DNA of 64,000 bases from Bettongia penicillata ogilbyi (GCA_023548195.1 JAJHZJ010000800.1:124001-188000), one strand, 5' to 3'. Shown: positions 1 through 11,400, counted from the first letter of the stretch. Notes: generated by a model from the sequence alone, not told the origin. Numbers and translations are program-made.

Positions 1-248
1 CTCATTTCTCTTCCCAGTTTTTCCTCCACCTGTCTAACTTGTTTTTCAAAATCCATTTTGAGCTCTTCCATGGCCTGAGCCCACCGGACATCCACCTCGG
101 ATGTCTGGGATACAGAGGCCCTGACCTCCACGTCTTTCCCCAATGGCAAGCATTGTACTTCTTCATCAGAAATGAAGGGAGGAAGGAACATCTCTTCCCC
201 AAGAAAGTAGCTCTCTATGGTCTTATTTTGCTTCCTTTTTCTGGGCAT
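1..248 (-). CDS. L1 ORF1 protein, N-terminal part (cut by window edge)
   Basis: The ATG at 246-248 opens a frame that runs without a stop for 82 codons to the window edge. The protein begins MPRKRKQNKT and reaches an MEELK...VEEKLGREM stretch, which is the start of the L1 ORF1 coiled coil. ORF1p is a trimeric RNA-binding protein that coats L1 RNA. The related copy A (ATG at 1332-1334) has lost the frame, so this copy is better preserved. No conclusion about activity is possible because ORF2 lies outside the window. Confidence 0.75.
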   Translation of the reverse strand, partial: MPRKRKQNKTIESYFLGEEMFLPPFISDEEVQCLPLGKDVEVRASVSQTSEVDVRWAQAMEELKMDFEKQVRQVEEKLGREM

Positions 249-412
249 TTTCCCTGTCAGTTACTTGAGTTCTGAGATTCCTCTGCACCCCCACCTAGAT
301 CCGCCCAGCTAGTGCTTGGGGTCTGAGATTCAAACGCTGCTTCCCAGTCTCAGGGCTATCTGCGGCGGGAGCAGCTGCTATTCAATGTGAGCTTAAGTTC
401 TGGTGCTTGGTG

Positions 413-556
413 CTGGGGGCAGGGCCACCTCCCAGGCTCAGTTCCCTCAGGGGCTTTATGCAGAGACCTTCAGTAATGGAGCAGGTGGGGGCAGGGCCGT
501 CTCCCAGGCTCAGTTCCCTCAGGGGGTTTATACAGAGACCTTCGGTAATGGCCCTG
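413..556 (-). repeat. 72-bp tandem duplication in L1 5' UTR
   Basis: Two adjacent units with a 72-bp period: the block containing cccaggctcagttccctcag occurs at about 413-484 and again at 485-556. Copy A at 1500-1570 has only one such unit, so the duplication arose in the copy B lineage. Confidence 0.85.
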
Positions 557-975
557 AGCTCCTCTCTTCTCCGGGAGCACCTGGCTGCTGCTGCCTCCTG
601 AGGGGGCCTGAGTTATGGAGACACCCTGCTCCCCTCTCGGCCAGCCCAGAAGTCTCTCTCACTGACCTGTAGTGCCTGTGGGTGGAGGGACCCTCACGGC
701 CGCCAGAGATTCCATCCCTGAAGCCTGCTCGGATCTGCTCCTCTGGAGACACACAGCCAGGGCTGGGCAGGGGTGGGCTCAGCTGTCCAGAGCACAACGG
801 ACACCTGGGGATGACTTTCCAGGGCTCTCTGGAGCAGAAATCTCCTCCAGTGCGTTGGTGCATGGCTTGCTCTGCTCCAGAATTTGTGGGGAGTTCTTTT
901 TACAGGAAATTTCTGGGCTGTGGATTCAGAGCTAGCATACGTGAGTCTTTCTACTCCACCATCTTGGCTCCTCCT

Positions 976-1334
976 GCAATAATTGAGTTAGCCTATTTTT
1001 CAAGGTGTTATTTTCTTCAGCATTTTTTGGGGTCTCTTTTAGCAAGGTGTTGTTCCATTTTTCATGCTTTTCTTGCATCTCTCTCATTTCTCTTCCCAGT
1101 TTTTCCTCCACCTCTCTAACTTGATTTTCAAAATCCTTTTTGAGCTCTTCCATGGCCTGACCTCACTGGACATCCACCTCGGATGTCTGGGATACAGAAG
1201 CCTTGACTTCTATATCTTTCCCTGATTGTAAGCAGGGAAAGTTGTTCTTCCTCATCTGAAAGGAAAAGAGGAAATATCTGTTCACTAAGAAAGTAACCTT
1301 CTATAGTCTTATTTTTTTTCCCTTTTCTGGGCAT
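976..1334 (-). pseudogene. L1 ORF1 fragment, frameshifted and truncated
   Basis: The ATG at 1332-1334 gives MPRKGKKNKT, matching the start of the copy B ORF1. The frame shifts between about 1245 and 1200. The coiled-coil part (MEELKKDFENQVREVEEKLG and onward) resumes in another frame from 1153. Sequence ends after an NRLTQLLQE-like segment at the junction with copy B. It is a dead fragment. Confidence 0.8.
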
Positions 1335-2007
1335 TTTCCCAGCCAGTTACTTGACCTCTGAGATTACTTTCCACACCCATCTCACCTCCAGACCCACCCA
1401 GCAAGTGCTTGGGGTCTGAGATTCAAATGCTGCTTCCCATCCTCAGGGCTTTCAGCAGGGGCAGGGCTGCTATTCAATTTGAGCTTAAGTTCTGGTACTC
1501 AGGTAGGGGCAGGGTCACCTCACAGGTCTCAGTTCCCTCAGGGGGTTTATGTGGAGACCTTCAACAATGGATCCGAGCCCCTACTAGCTTTGGGAGCCCC
1601 TGTCCACTGCTGCCTCTGTTGTTGCCTCCTGAGGGGGCCTGAGTTATGGGGACACCCCACTCCCCTCTTGGTGAGCCAAACAGGCTCTCTCACTAACCTT
1701 TGGCATCTGTGGGTGGATGGACCTGCGTGGCCACTGGAGATTCCGTCCCAGAAACCTGCTTGTATCTGGTCCTCTCGGTGCCATGTGGCCAAGGCAGGGC
1801 TGGGCTCCATTCCGGGTCCGGTGCGCGATGGACCTTTGGTGTTGGTTTTTCAGGGCTCTCTGGAACAGAAATCTCCTCCACTCCATTGCTGTGCAGTTTC
1901 CACTGCTCCAGAATTTGTTGGGAGTTCTTCTTTATAGGTATTTTATGGGCTGTGGGTTTGGAGCTAGCATATGTGAATCTTTCTACTCCACCATCTTGGC
2001 TCCTCCC
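976..2007 (-). mobile_element. L1 retrotransposon copy A: 5' UTR and broken ORF1 start
   Basis: The minus-strand element starts at about 2007 with a GGAGGAGCCAAGATGGTGGAG terminus. It runs through a 5' UTR of about 670 bp and enters ORF1 at 1334. ORF1 sequence stops abruptly near 976, exactly where the 5' terminus of copy B begins. The upstream flank (above 2007) is L1 ORF2 sequence of an older element. The rest of copy A is not seen and may lie beyond the window on the far side of copy B. Confidence 0.8.
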
Positions 2008-2009
2008 AC

Positions 2010-2890
2010 CTCACCCTTTTAATTTTCACTGCTGGTAATTTGGGTTTCTACTTTATTTTTCTAAATCAAATTAGCCAAAAGGTTTACCTATTTTATTGTT
2101 TTTTTTTTCATAAAACCAACTCTTAGTTTTATTTATTAGCTCAATAGTTTTCTTAATTTCAGTTTTATTAATCTCTCCTTTAGTTTTCAGAACTTTTAAT
2201 TTTGTATTTCATTAGGGATTTTTGATTTGTTCTTTTTCTAGCTTTTCTAGTTACATGCCCATTATCTCTTCTCAATTTATTCATGTAAGCATTTAGAGAT
2301 ATAAAACTTCCCCTAAGAACTGCTTTTGCTGCATTCCATAAGTTTTGGTATTTTGTCTCATTATTGTCATTTTCTCGGATGAAGTTATTGTTTCCATGAT
2401 TTGTTGTTTGACTCATTCATTCTTTAGGATTATTTAGTTTCCAATTAATTTTTAGTCTATCTTTCCATGACCCTTTCCTAAATGTAATTTTTATTGTATC
2501 ATGTTCTGAAAAAGGATGCATTTAATATTTCTGCCTTTCTGCATTGGATTGTGAGGTTTTCATACCCTAATACATTTTTGTGTAGGTGTCATGTACCACA
2601 GAGAAAAATGTGTATTCCTTTTTATCCTTATTCACTTTTCTGCAGAGGGCAACCATATCTAACATTTCTAAAATCCTATACATCTCCTTAACTTCTTTCT
2701 TATTTTACAGTTAGATTTATCTAGTTCTGAGAGGGGGAGGTTGTGGTCCCCCACTAGTATAGTTTTGTTATATATTTTTTTTCTTGCAACTCCCTTAACT
2801 TCTCCTCTAAGAATCTGGATGTTATACCACTTATGTTGTCATCATCTTTAATGAAATTACTGAATGTTTCTATGATTTGTTCTTTGACCT
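2010..2890 (-). mobile_element. Old L1 ORF2 fragment (end of endonuclease domain and linker before RT)
   Basis: Minus-strand translation in broken frames gives L1 ORF2 segments in the expected order: a LPLSELDKS stretch near 2730, KDKKEYTFFSVVHDTYTKM near 2600, then YQNLWNAAKAVLRG near 2330, then an INKTKSWFYEKKNNKIGKPF-like stretch near 2100. Several frame breaks and stops are present. It is the host sequence into which L1 copy A appears to have inserted. Confidence 0.75.
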
Positions 2891-2939
2891 ATCATTTTTT
2901 AAAATAAAATTTTACTTTTAAACAGCTCTCTCTCCTACT

Positions 2940-3420
2940 TACTTCTTCCCCTACCTTAAGAAAGTAAGAAAAATGAAAAACCTTTTACACATATGTATAG
3001 TCAAGCAAAAAAAAATTTCTCATTGGCCATGTTTAAAAAAAAATCTGTCTCTCAGCATCTGTTACCTCTCTGTCAGAAGTGGGCAACATGTTTTATCAAA
3101 AGTCCTCAGGAATCATGGTTGGTCATTTTGTTCATCAGAGTTCTCAAGTTTTCACATTTTACACATATATTCATATATAATTTGTATAATCGATCAAATG
3201 TCCACATTGGCTACATCCTAAAAAATACTTGCCTCATTCTGTATTCTGAGTCCTTCACCTCTTTCTCAGGAGATGGGTAATATACTTCATCATGAGTCCT
3301 CTGGAATCCCGGTCAGTCATTCTGCTGGTAAGAGTTCAGTGTGACAGTATTTCATCACATCTCTATTCCATGACCTGTTTGTTTATTCCCCAGGTTATGG
3401 GCAACTCCTGAGATTCCCAT
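2940..3420 (-). repeat. L1-type 3'-tail sequence, two to three imperfect tandem units (antisense)
   Basis: Blocks at about 2985-3135 and 3160-3335 share the same order of motifs: acacatat..., cattggc, ctcattctgtattctga/ctcagcatctgttacctc, a gggcaacatg or gggtaatata motif, agtcctc.ggaatc, then ggtca or cagtcatt. A weaker third copy ends at about 3420. On the minus strand the motifs resemble a marsupial L1 3'-end family also seen in plus orientation at 44480-44960 and 58340-58640. Confidence 0.5.
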
Positions 3421-3479
3421 TCTTTGCTACCACAAAAAGAGAAATATTTTAATACATCCTTAGAATTTGTTTTGGACTA

Positions 3480-4655
3480 ATTGCTCTACCCTCCCTCTAA
3501 TTCCCACTACACCTTTCTCCCCTTTCCCTGTTTCACTGAATGAAATGTTATTTCTGTATCCAACTCTCTCTCTATGTATCCTTCCTTCTTCTCACCAGTT
3601 CAGATGAGAGTGAAGTTCAAACATTAGCAACTCCATAACCACCTCTTCCTCTTTGTATGGATGTCTAGTTGTGTATTCTTATTATGTGAGATGATTTTCC
3701 TTTATTTCCTTTCCCCATCTCTCCCCATTGGCATATTCCTCTTCCACTCCTTTTCCAATCTTTTCTTAAGATCAAGACATAAAGGAACACTCTCAGGCCT
3801 TGTCTAATTAGACTTCCTCTATGAACCCTCATAATGACAGGGTTCAGAAGGGATGGTATCATCTCCCCATTTTAAAAATTAAGCAGTTTATTCTTGCTTG
3901 GGGGCAGCTGGTGAGATAGTGGATAGAGTACCAGACATGGAGTCAGGAAGACTTGAGTTCCAATCTGGCCAAAGACATTTATTAGCTCTGTGACCCTGGG
4001 CAAGTCACTTAATCCTGTTTGCTTCAGTTTCCTCATATGTAAAATGAGCTGGAGAAGGAAATGGAAAACCACTCCAGTATTTTTGCCAAGAAAACTCCCC
4101 AAAGTGTTACAGAGTCAGACAAGACTGAAACAACCAAACAATTCTTGTTTAGTCTTTTACCATTATTCATTAATGTTTACCTTCTTATGTTTCTCGTCAT
4201 TCCTGTGTTTACATTTCAAAGTTTCTCCGCAGCTCTGATCTGTGCATTAGGAATGTTTGGAAGTCCCCTATCTCATTAAAGGTTCATTTCCCCCCTGTAG
4301 CTGGGTAAGTTATTCTTCACTGTAACACATTCAAAATTCTCTGTTCCTTTAGGGTGGCTGGGAAATTATTTGTGTTCCTGACTGTGGTTCCTTGGTACAC
4401 GAATCCTGCCTTTCTGGAAGCTTGTAGTATCTTTGCTATGATCCGGAAACTCTGGATTTTGGCTATGGTGTCCTGGGAATTTCTATTGCATACATTATTC
4501 GATGGGTCCTGTCAGCCAGCCAGGAACTTCTGCTGGTTTCAAACGGCAAGCTTCCATGTGATCTGGGTTCCTACTCTGATTATTTCTTTCCAGGCTGGCT
4601 GAGTTACTGAAATTGAGATCCCACTTTGCTCCTAAGCCTGAGCCAAAGTTCTGCA
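3480..4655 (-). mobile_element. HAL1/L1 ORF1-related remnant 1 (antisense), split by a SINE
   Basis: 3480-3890 and 4145-4655 align in order with remnant 2 at 5000-6110. Shared landmarks include ttggctatggtgtcctggga/ttggctataatgctcctggg and the gactgtggttccttggtac/gactgcaactacttggtac stretch. Remnant 2 in turn matches the ORF1 3' half of the HAL1-type element at 47515-50105. The Mar1 SINE at 3896-4140 interrupts it. Confidence 0.5.
3896..4140 (+). repeat. Mar1-type CORE-SINE
   Basis: tRNA-like head (gggggcagctggtgagatag...gagttccaatctgg), CORE segment with gtgaccctgggcaagtcac, then an RTE/Bov-B-like tail (gagaaggaaatggaaaacca, agtcagacaagactgaaac). This architecture is the known marsupial Mar1 type. 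Confidence 0.85.
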
Positions 4656-4893
4656 GCTTGTTTCTGAACTACTACTGTGTGCCAGGCACCGTGTGGTCCA
4701 CATTATTTCATCTGATCCTCACAATAGACCAGGGTGCTATTATTGTTTCAATTTTACAGTTGAGGAAACTGAGGCAGGGAGGTTTACATGACTTGCCCAG
4801 GGTCCCACAGCTATGTATCCAAAGTTGGACTTGAACTTGGGTCTTCCTGATTCCAAGCCCAGTGCTCTATCTGCTGTGCCCCCCAGTTGCCTA
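4656..4893 (-). repeat. MIR/THER1-type SINE
   Basis: Plus-strand text contains tgtgccaggcaccgtg, ttgaggaaactgaggcaggg, acttgcccagggtcccacag and gctctatctgctgtgcc. This is a MIR-type CORE-SINE in reverse orientation, tRNA head at the right. Confidence 0.85.
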
Positions 4894-4999
4894 AGCTAGA
4901 TGTATGCTCAGAACCAGTACTCTGGGATTACTGCACTCAAACTATTCCTCTTCTTTTTTTCCTCACTCAGAACCAGTTCTTTTTCTTTGTTTTAAACCC

Positions 5000-6110
5000 C
5001 TCTTCCTGACTCAACCTCCATAGTTTTGCTGAGGACTAATTCCTCCCTTAAATCTTTCCTTGTTCTTAACCCTTAATCTTAATGTTTCCCTACTGCGTGA
5101 AATGTATTCTTTGTGTCTGTGTGTGCATTTTTCCCTCTTTAAATCAGTTAAGATGACTGAGGTTCAAGTATCACCTATCCCTCTCAACTCTCCTCTTTGT
5201 TGTTTGTATCCTTCTAATGGCACACTCCAATTATAAAATAATTTTCCTCAAATGTCTTTTCCTTCCCGCACTTCAGTCTATTCTCTCCCCTTCCCTTTCT
5301 TCTTTCATAATAATCAAAATATCAGAAGACCACTCCTAGGCCTTCTGCCCTATTAGACTACCTTTATGACCTTTGATATATGGCAACCTTGCCCCATATT
5401 AGGATATAAAGTTTACCCTTAAGTCCCTTATAATTGCACACTCATGTTTACCTTCGTATTTTGGTCTTTTCATTAGAAATTCTTGGAAGTACTGAATTTC
5501 ATTGAAGATCCATTTTCCTCTCTGCAGAATTAAGGATTTTGGGGTAAGCTACTCTTGCTAGTTAGCTTATATCCTTTACCTTCTGGAATGTCATATTCCA
5601 AGTTCTTCATTCCTTTACAGGGGTGGTTGCTAAATCATGTGTAATCCTGACTGCAACTACTTGGTACTTGCATTCTTTCTTTTCAGCTGCTTGCAATGTT
5701 TTTTTCATTTGATCTAGAAGTTACAGATTTTGGCTATAATGCTCCTGGGAGTATTTATTTTGGAATTTCTTTCAGGAAGTGAGCAGTGGGTTCATTCTAT
5801 TTCTACTTCATCTTCTCCTTCAGGAAGATCTGGGCAGTTTTCTTTTGTGATTTCTTGAAATATGATGTCCAAGTCCCTTTTTCTCAGTCAGTCATTGTCA
5901 GCTTGCCATGCTTGGAGTTTCAGCAGTTTACTAGCTGGAAGGTGAGTACAGAACTGTAGGCTCCCTTTTGGTCTGTGGCTCCCTGCCCTGATTATTCTGC
6001 TGTGGCTTTCAGACTGGGCTGAGGAATAGAAATGAGACTCTGCTCTATTCCTGGGGTCAGAGCAACATAGTTGCTTGCTTCTGAACTTGTTCCTTGCTCA
6101 GTACATAGCC
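5000..6110 (-). mobile_element. HAL1/L1 ORF1-related remnant 2 (antisense)
   Basis: The reverse complement of about 5560-5600 contains cttggaatatgacattccag, which differs by one base from 48955-48974 in the HAL1-type ORF1. Further matches continue on both sides: the gatttagcaac motif, the aaaagacc near the ORF1 end, and a cctga.at..aaaggaaaactc-type stretch. No open frame remains. It parallels remnant 1 at 3480-4655, so the two may be separate insertions or a local duplication. Confidence 0.55.
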
Positions 6111-6219
6111 TAGGATACTTCACCATTCTTCACTCTGGAATGTCACCCCTAGACACAGTTCCCCTCCTCAGGTCTCCCTGGTTCTGTGACCAAGAGCGGG
6201 GATAATGAATGACTAAACA

Positions 6220-6345
6220 TGTTGTCTTCCCCATTCAAATGTAAAGTCCCTGAAGAAAGGAAGTTTCAACTTTCTTTGTATTTCCAGGGTTTAGAATAGT
6301 ATCCAGGATACAATAAACTACTTAAATGTTTACTGATTGCCCTCA
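6220..6345 (+). repeat. L2 LINE 3'-end fragment
   Basis: It has the L2 terminal layout: a 'taaagtccctgaagaaagg' segment, tttctttgtatttccagggt, then a degenerate end resembling ...caataaactacttaaatgtt. Confidence 0.6.
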
Positions 6346-6689
6346 GTGCATTAGGTCCTGAGATCATAAGTTACAGAGGAGCTGCTAATCCACACTGGTG
6401 GAGGAAATCACAATAGGACCTTCTTAAAAGGAAGAAATCATGGGTCCTGACTATATATACCTGTGTGTGTATATATGTGTGTGTATCATATATACATACA
6501 TGGATAAGAAAAATCTGATATGATAGCTGAAAAAAAAAACCAGGCTTGAATCAATTTTGGAAATCCATTTTAATTTAATCTGTTCCATTCTTGACTTTAC
6601 CCTGTGTCATATATTTCTTATCGAGCATTTCTATCTAGGGATATTATTAGAACACTACTGGGCACCTGGCAAAAAGAAAACTCTTCTAG

Positions 6690-7720
6690 GTCACCCAAGT
6701 TCATAACTTCAGGTCATCCTTGACTCTTTCCTCGTCTTCCTCAGCCTATCCTTCTTCCCCCATCCTCCATCTATTCAGTTGCCAATTCTTGTCAATTTTA
6801 CCTCCACATCTCTCATTCACTTTTCTTCAGTCACATGGACACCATCCTAATTCTAGGCCTTATCAAGTTTCATTTTTACTATTTTGATCAACTCCTAATT
6901 TCCCTCTTTCCTTTGGCAATCTACCCCACACCATCCGTTTACAAAGCTAACAAAATAATTTTCTTAAGGAACATATTTGATTGTTACTACACTAGTGAAA
7001 AGCCTCCAGGAGGTCCTTCTTGCCTCTGCAATAAAACAAAACCTCTTCCAAAAGACATTTAAGACTTTCCATAATTTGGTTATAACCTACCTTTCCAATT
7101 TACTCATTTCATCCCATCTACATTCCAACCACATGGGCAACTAGGTAGTGCAGTGGATAGTGTACAAGGACTGCAGTCAGGAAGACACAACTTTGTGAGT
7201 CCAGATCTGGCCTCATACACTCAGTAGCTGTGTAACCCTGGGCAAGTCACTTAACCCCATTTGCCTCAGTGTGCTTATCTGCAAAAAATGCAAACCACTC
7301 CATTATCTTTGCAAAGAAAACCCCATATGGGGTCCCAGCCATACAAGACTGAAAACAACTGAACAACAAAATATTCTAGCCAGACTGGGCAACTAGATTC
7401 CTTCCTAAACTTCATTTTCCATTTCTTATTGCTGGGTATTTATACAGGCCACCTCCCATGCCTGGAACGAACTTTTTCCTCATTTCTTGGAACACCTCTT
7501 CTTTTAAGGCTCAGCACATGGACAACTTCTGTTATATCTTTCCTGGCCTCTGTCCACCACTCCCACCACCCTGACCCCTACTCCAGCTCTTCAAATTTTA
7601 ATGGGTTTTCTCAATAAAAGGTGAACTTCTTGAGAACAAGGATTTTGCCTTTTGCATCTTTATTCCCAGTGCTTAGCATATCGTAGGTGCTTGAAAAGAG
7701 TTTGAATTAAGTTGAAAGAC
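6690..7720 (+). mobile_element. L2 LINE 3' region, split by a SINE
   Basis: L2-like pyrimidine-rich 3' sequence (cttgactctttcctcgtctt, aagcctccaggaggtccttc, catgcctggaacgaactttt). It ends with ttgagaacaaggattttgcc, cccagtgcttagcatatcgt and aggtgcttga. It is interrupted at 7137-7375 by a Mar1 SINE. Confidence 0.65.
7137..7375 (+). repeat. Mar1-type CORE-SINE
   Basis: Head gggcaactaggtagtgcagt, CORE with gtgtaaccctgggcaagtca, tail with aaaccactccattatctttg and aagaaaaccccatatggggt, ending in gactgaaaacaactgaacaac. Inserted in L2. Confidence 0.85.
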
Positions 7721-7739
7721 TCTCAGCAAGACTACTTCC

Positions 7740-8374
7740 ACAAGACTTTAATGAATCGTGTCACCTGCCAGTGGCAGGAATAATTGTCCTTCTTAGTCTT
7801 CAACTCTCTTGGCAAAAAGAAGCTTAGGGTTTGTCTACTTTCTGGCTTCTATCTTCTTAAGACTGTTAATTTCTTTTTTGTTTTCTTTCTGGCAAAAGGT
7901 GACTCAAAGTGGATGTCATTCACTATTGAGGCAGCAGAGCATTTGGAAGAAGGGACAGGGAGGAAGATGGAAATTCTGCGTATTGTCAGATCCATAGAAT
8001 CTGTATTGAATGTGATTGATAGTATGTCCTACAAAACAGCTCCCACCTAAAGTATTCCTCTAGCATAAGAAAAATCTGTTGCAATAAACCTTCATGCGGC
8101 CTTACTTCATGCAACGATAATTAGTTTTGCTAATTTCTTTATTGTAAAAAAAATTTTCCCCAGAAAACAAGTTTGAAGGAAGAATCTCTTTAGGGAAATG
8201 AAGCTTTTAATAAACACCTATAAAACTGTACCATTTGGAAACATAGCTTACTATGTAATCTATACCATCTTTTAATAAAAGCATAGTAGGAAAATGGGCT
8301 ACCTGTTTCACATTCATTTCTGTACTGTACAGGACTTTTATACTATGGTACTTGAGGCAAGAAGACTAGCAGTT
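7740..8374. other. No recognisable gene or repeat
   Basis: AT-rich single-copy-looking sequence between the L2 remnant and the inferred PSEN1 3' end. It contains a minus-strand AATAAA at 8138-8143 that could be an alternative poly(A) signal. Confidence 0.4.
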
Positions 8375-8394
8375 AGGATTCATGCGATCTTTAG

Positions 8395-8400
8395 TTTATT
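8395..8400 (-). promoter_or_regulatory. Candidate distal poly(A) signal AATAAA for PSEN1
   Basis: AATAAA on the minus strand, about 4.8 kb after the stop codon. It is one of several candidates and was chosen because its distance is similar to the long human 3' UTR and it lies near the edge of the repeat-free stretch. Confidence 0.3.
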
Positions 8401-11400
8401 AATCTGACAAATACAGGAAAATTTTGCAATCTATCAAAATTTTATCTTATCAAGAATTTGAAAGGTGTTACAAAAAGATGTTTTCACATTCTTTCTGGAT
8501 TATGTACAAATCAGAGTCTGTAGAAACAAAAACAAAACAGCAAACACTTGAGAGTAAAGGAATCCCAGTGAAGTCCACATTCCAGCATGTCCAACTGCAT
8601 TGTAAACCAAGTCACTACAGTGTGGACAACCCCGTAGATAACCACTGCATGATTCAAAGCTTTGAAGCTGCTGACAATGGTTCCAATAAATATTTGTTCT
8701 TTTAAAAAGGAAAAAGTCCTAAGAAGGAAAGTTTTCCCACTGCATAGTCCAACCTGAAGTTCTAGTCAGGCACATTCGAGGAGGGATTCAAACATCTCCT
8801 CATATTAATGACAGAGCAAGCATCCAGGAAGTGGTACCTCTTTCTGAGATATTCTGAAACTGTTTTGTAGAAAGACATTGAGTCATTTCAGCAGGAGGCG
8901 GCCTTCAAGTACAGCAGGTTAAAAGTGGTAGGTTTCTGATCAGGACAATACTGGTGGTCAAGGTAATGCCTAACCTGCATCCTCTCTTAGGCAGGTGCTG
9001 CCTCTAATCAGGTAGGACCACCAGATAATGGTATCCAGATCAGTTGCTCAGGAACCATTCTTTTATGACAGGGCTGTGAAGGGTTGAAAGTTGACAAGTG
9101 TTTTTCAAAGTCCTCTGTTCTGGGATTTTAAAGATGTTATGAAGTTATGCTCTCTGCTCAAACTGAAGATATAAAAATCTCTGCCATGAGATCCAGAGGA
9201 AAAGAGAAAAAGCTCAGTGAGATCATCTGTCCAGTTCTGAAAGGCCCTCTCCAACACAGTGTTTAGGATATCTGTAGGGGAAAAGGGAATTTGGGAGGGT
9301 CGGGTCTGTCCATCACATGCTATGATAAGGACAAATTCAGAAGAAGAGAAGGAAAGCAGCCTTAGTTCACTTAGAAGACTCATTCCTGAAATGAGCACAA
9401 CCACTCAGTTCATGAGTCTGCTTCTCATGCAGAGATGGTCCAGGTAGAGAAGCTGTGACAGCATATGCTACATAAGGCTCTGACAGCATTATTGCAATTT
9501 TCAGTGTCAATTGTGTTCATGTGGCAAGAGCCCTTAAAGACAACCGTGAAAAAGTGGTTAGAGATTACAGTATACAGTCACTATGCCTAAAGTTTCCAAT
9601 GTTTTAAAGAGTTTAAAGTTATCTGCATGTTAGAAAAGAGGAAATTAATAACACAGTTCAAGTGAACCTCTTGAAAAATTTAGAAAACTTCAAGGTAATG
9701 TAGCTTCCCCTTTCCAGGAAAAAAAAATGCTGATCAGCATAGTCTGGTGAATAAAAACAAGGAACTTGTAGCCAGGAATCACAGAATGCAGCTTTAGTTT
9801 TGCTTCTGACATCACCAGACCCCTCTTAATTGCTTTTTATACTTTTTATACTTCGCCTTTTGCAAATGGGGTACAGATCAGTGTGAAAAGTGCTTTGAGA
9901 TCCACAGGGCAGCAGCATCAGGTAAGAGCAGAGAATAATACAGTATGTTTGCAGCCCTGGTGACTCCTAAGGAGACAGGAGATTCTACATCAGAACTGAA
10001 ACAGAATATTCAATTGTTGCTTTTATGGGGGGATAATTAATAATAAACTTCTGACTGTGTTCATACTTTTCTTCCAAGATCTGCAAAGGTCATGATATCC
10101 ACTTTTCTAAATGTAAAATGCCATCAATAAGAAGCTGTCGAACCTGAAATTTATTCCAATACATAGTTTTGCTTAACTTTTAGTAGGAAGGTACTATAGG
10201 ATGGGGTGGCTTATTTAAAAAAAAAAAGTTATCATAAAAATTAAATGTATAAATAAAAAAAGAAAAGAAAAAAAGCCTTGAAATAGAATGTACCAGGCCA
10301 GGAAAAAAAAACCAAAAAACTGTGACTTCTAGTCCAGGGCATCAAACGTCAATCTTCCAAATACACCCTGTGAACTATTTTCTATATAAATGTACTCTTT
10401 TTTAATACGTTATGTGTCAAAACTAGACACAAACCTACCATTTTCTCACTTATTGCCTTAGCTCCTTTCTTTTAAAGGGAATTTTAAAGATAAACTTGAA
10501 ATTCATCTAACTTCTGAATTTATGGCATTTGTTGGCTAGTTCAATGGGTGGTGCTGTTCTGAGTGTGGAAGAGCCACACTGACAGCTTGACCCACATGAA
10601 GACTGTGGCTTCCCATCCCTGAATGATTTGCAGGTGTGTACCTGGAATTTCCTCTATTCTATACTGTGACCAAATTCGTTTTTCATTATGAAAGATTCAT
10701 AATTGATATTCTGCAATCTCCAAGCTTGTCCTTAAAGAGTGTCTGGGGAGAAATTCATGCCGTTAACATCCTTGGTTGTACTTAATGGAACATAATGATC
10801 TGTTCATTGTTCTGCAGCTTGGTTCAGACATGGCTCAGATTTGCATGTAGCATCACAATTCTTTCAAGGGCAAAAGATAAAGCCCAGGATTGATGGCCAA
10901 CACAGGCACAAGCAAATTTCTCTTAGGTGAATCCTGGTTTGAAGTAAAAATCTATAACACACAGAGTATCTGAAAGCCTTGCTTAAAAGAACCCGCTTTA
11001 TGCTTCACTTAAGTAATGCCTGAGATCATATACCTCAGTGGCTTCTGACTCACAGGCAAAACTCCAGGAGTTAATATTTCTGCTGTTAAGTATTTAAGTG
11101 GGAGAGAAGAATGGAGAGAAGTCCGGGAGAAAAGTATTAAGTGAAGACAATATTAAGATTTTAAAAAAGCAAAACAATCAAACATTCTTAAATTCATCCA
11201 TTCTTTTTTCATCCTTCATTTCGACTTAAGTTCCCAAAACAATCCGAGCAAGTATTTAGATACAAAGGCATTATCTGAACATAAAATCCCAATCCAGGTA
11301 AATACACATATTTTACTTATCACCATAATAAACCAGAGAAGCCATCCCAATGGCAGAGTCCATATATTCCAGGCCCCAAAGGGAATCGCCCCAATCTAGA

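Larger units (their letters stand above)
1..975 (-). mobile_element. L1 retrotransposon copy B: 5' UTR and start of ORF1
   Basis: Read on the minus strand, the element starts near 975 with an AGGAGCCAAGATGGTGGAG-type 5' terminus. A GC-rich 5' UTR of about 725 bp follows, then ORF1 from 248. It is a parallel copy of the element at 976-2007: same order, same motifs, same orientation. It continues past the left edge, so its length and 3' end are unknown. The 5' terminus abuts the truncated ORF1 of copy A, which suggests insertion into copy A. The marsupial L1 assignment comes from recognition of the family, not a search. Confidence 0.8.

Noticed and set aside
682..1937. Several 100-150 codon plus-strand open frames near the left end
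   Set aside because: They are antisense to the GC-rich L1 5' UTRs and recur in parallel in both L1 copies; not genes.
2973..3335. CRISPR-like repetition
   Set aside because: Two to three diverged units of about 180 bp from a LINE tail, with no short exact repeats or spacers, in an animal genome.
1..8374. Exons of the neighbouring gene PAPLN, which follows PSEN1 in human
   Set aside because: Only repeats and unassigned sequence are visible here; no Kunitz- or thrombospondin-like coding segment seen.
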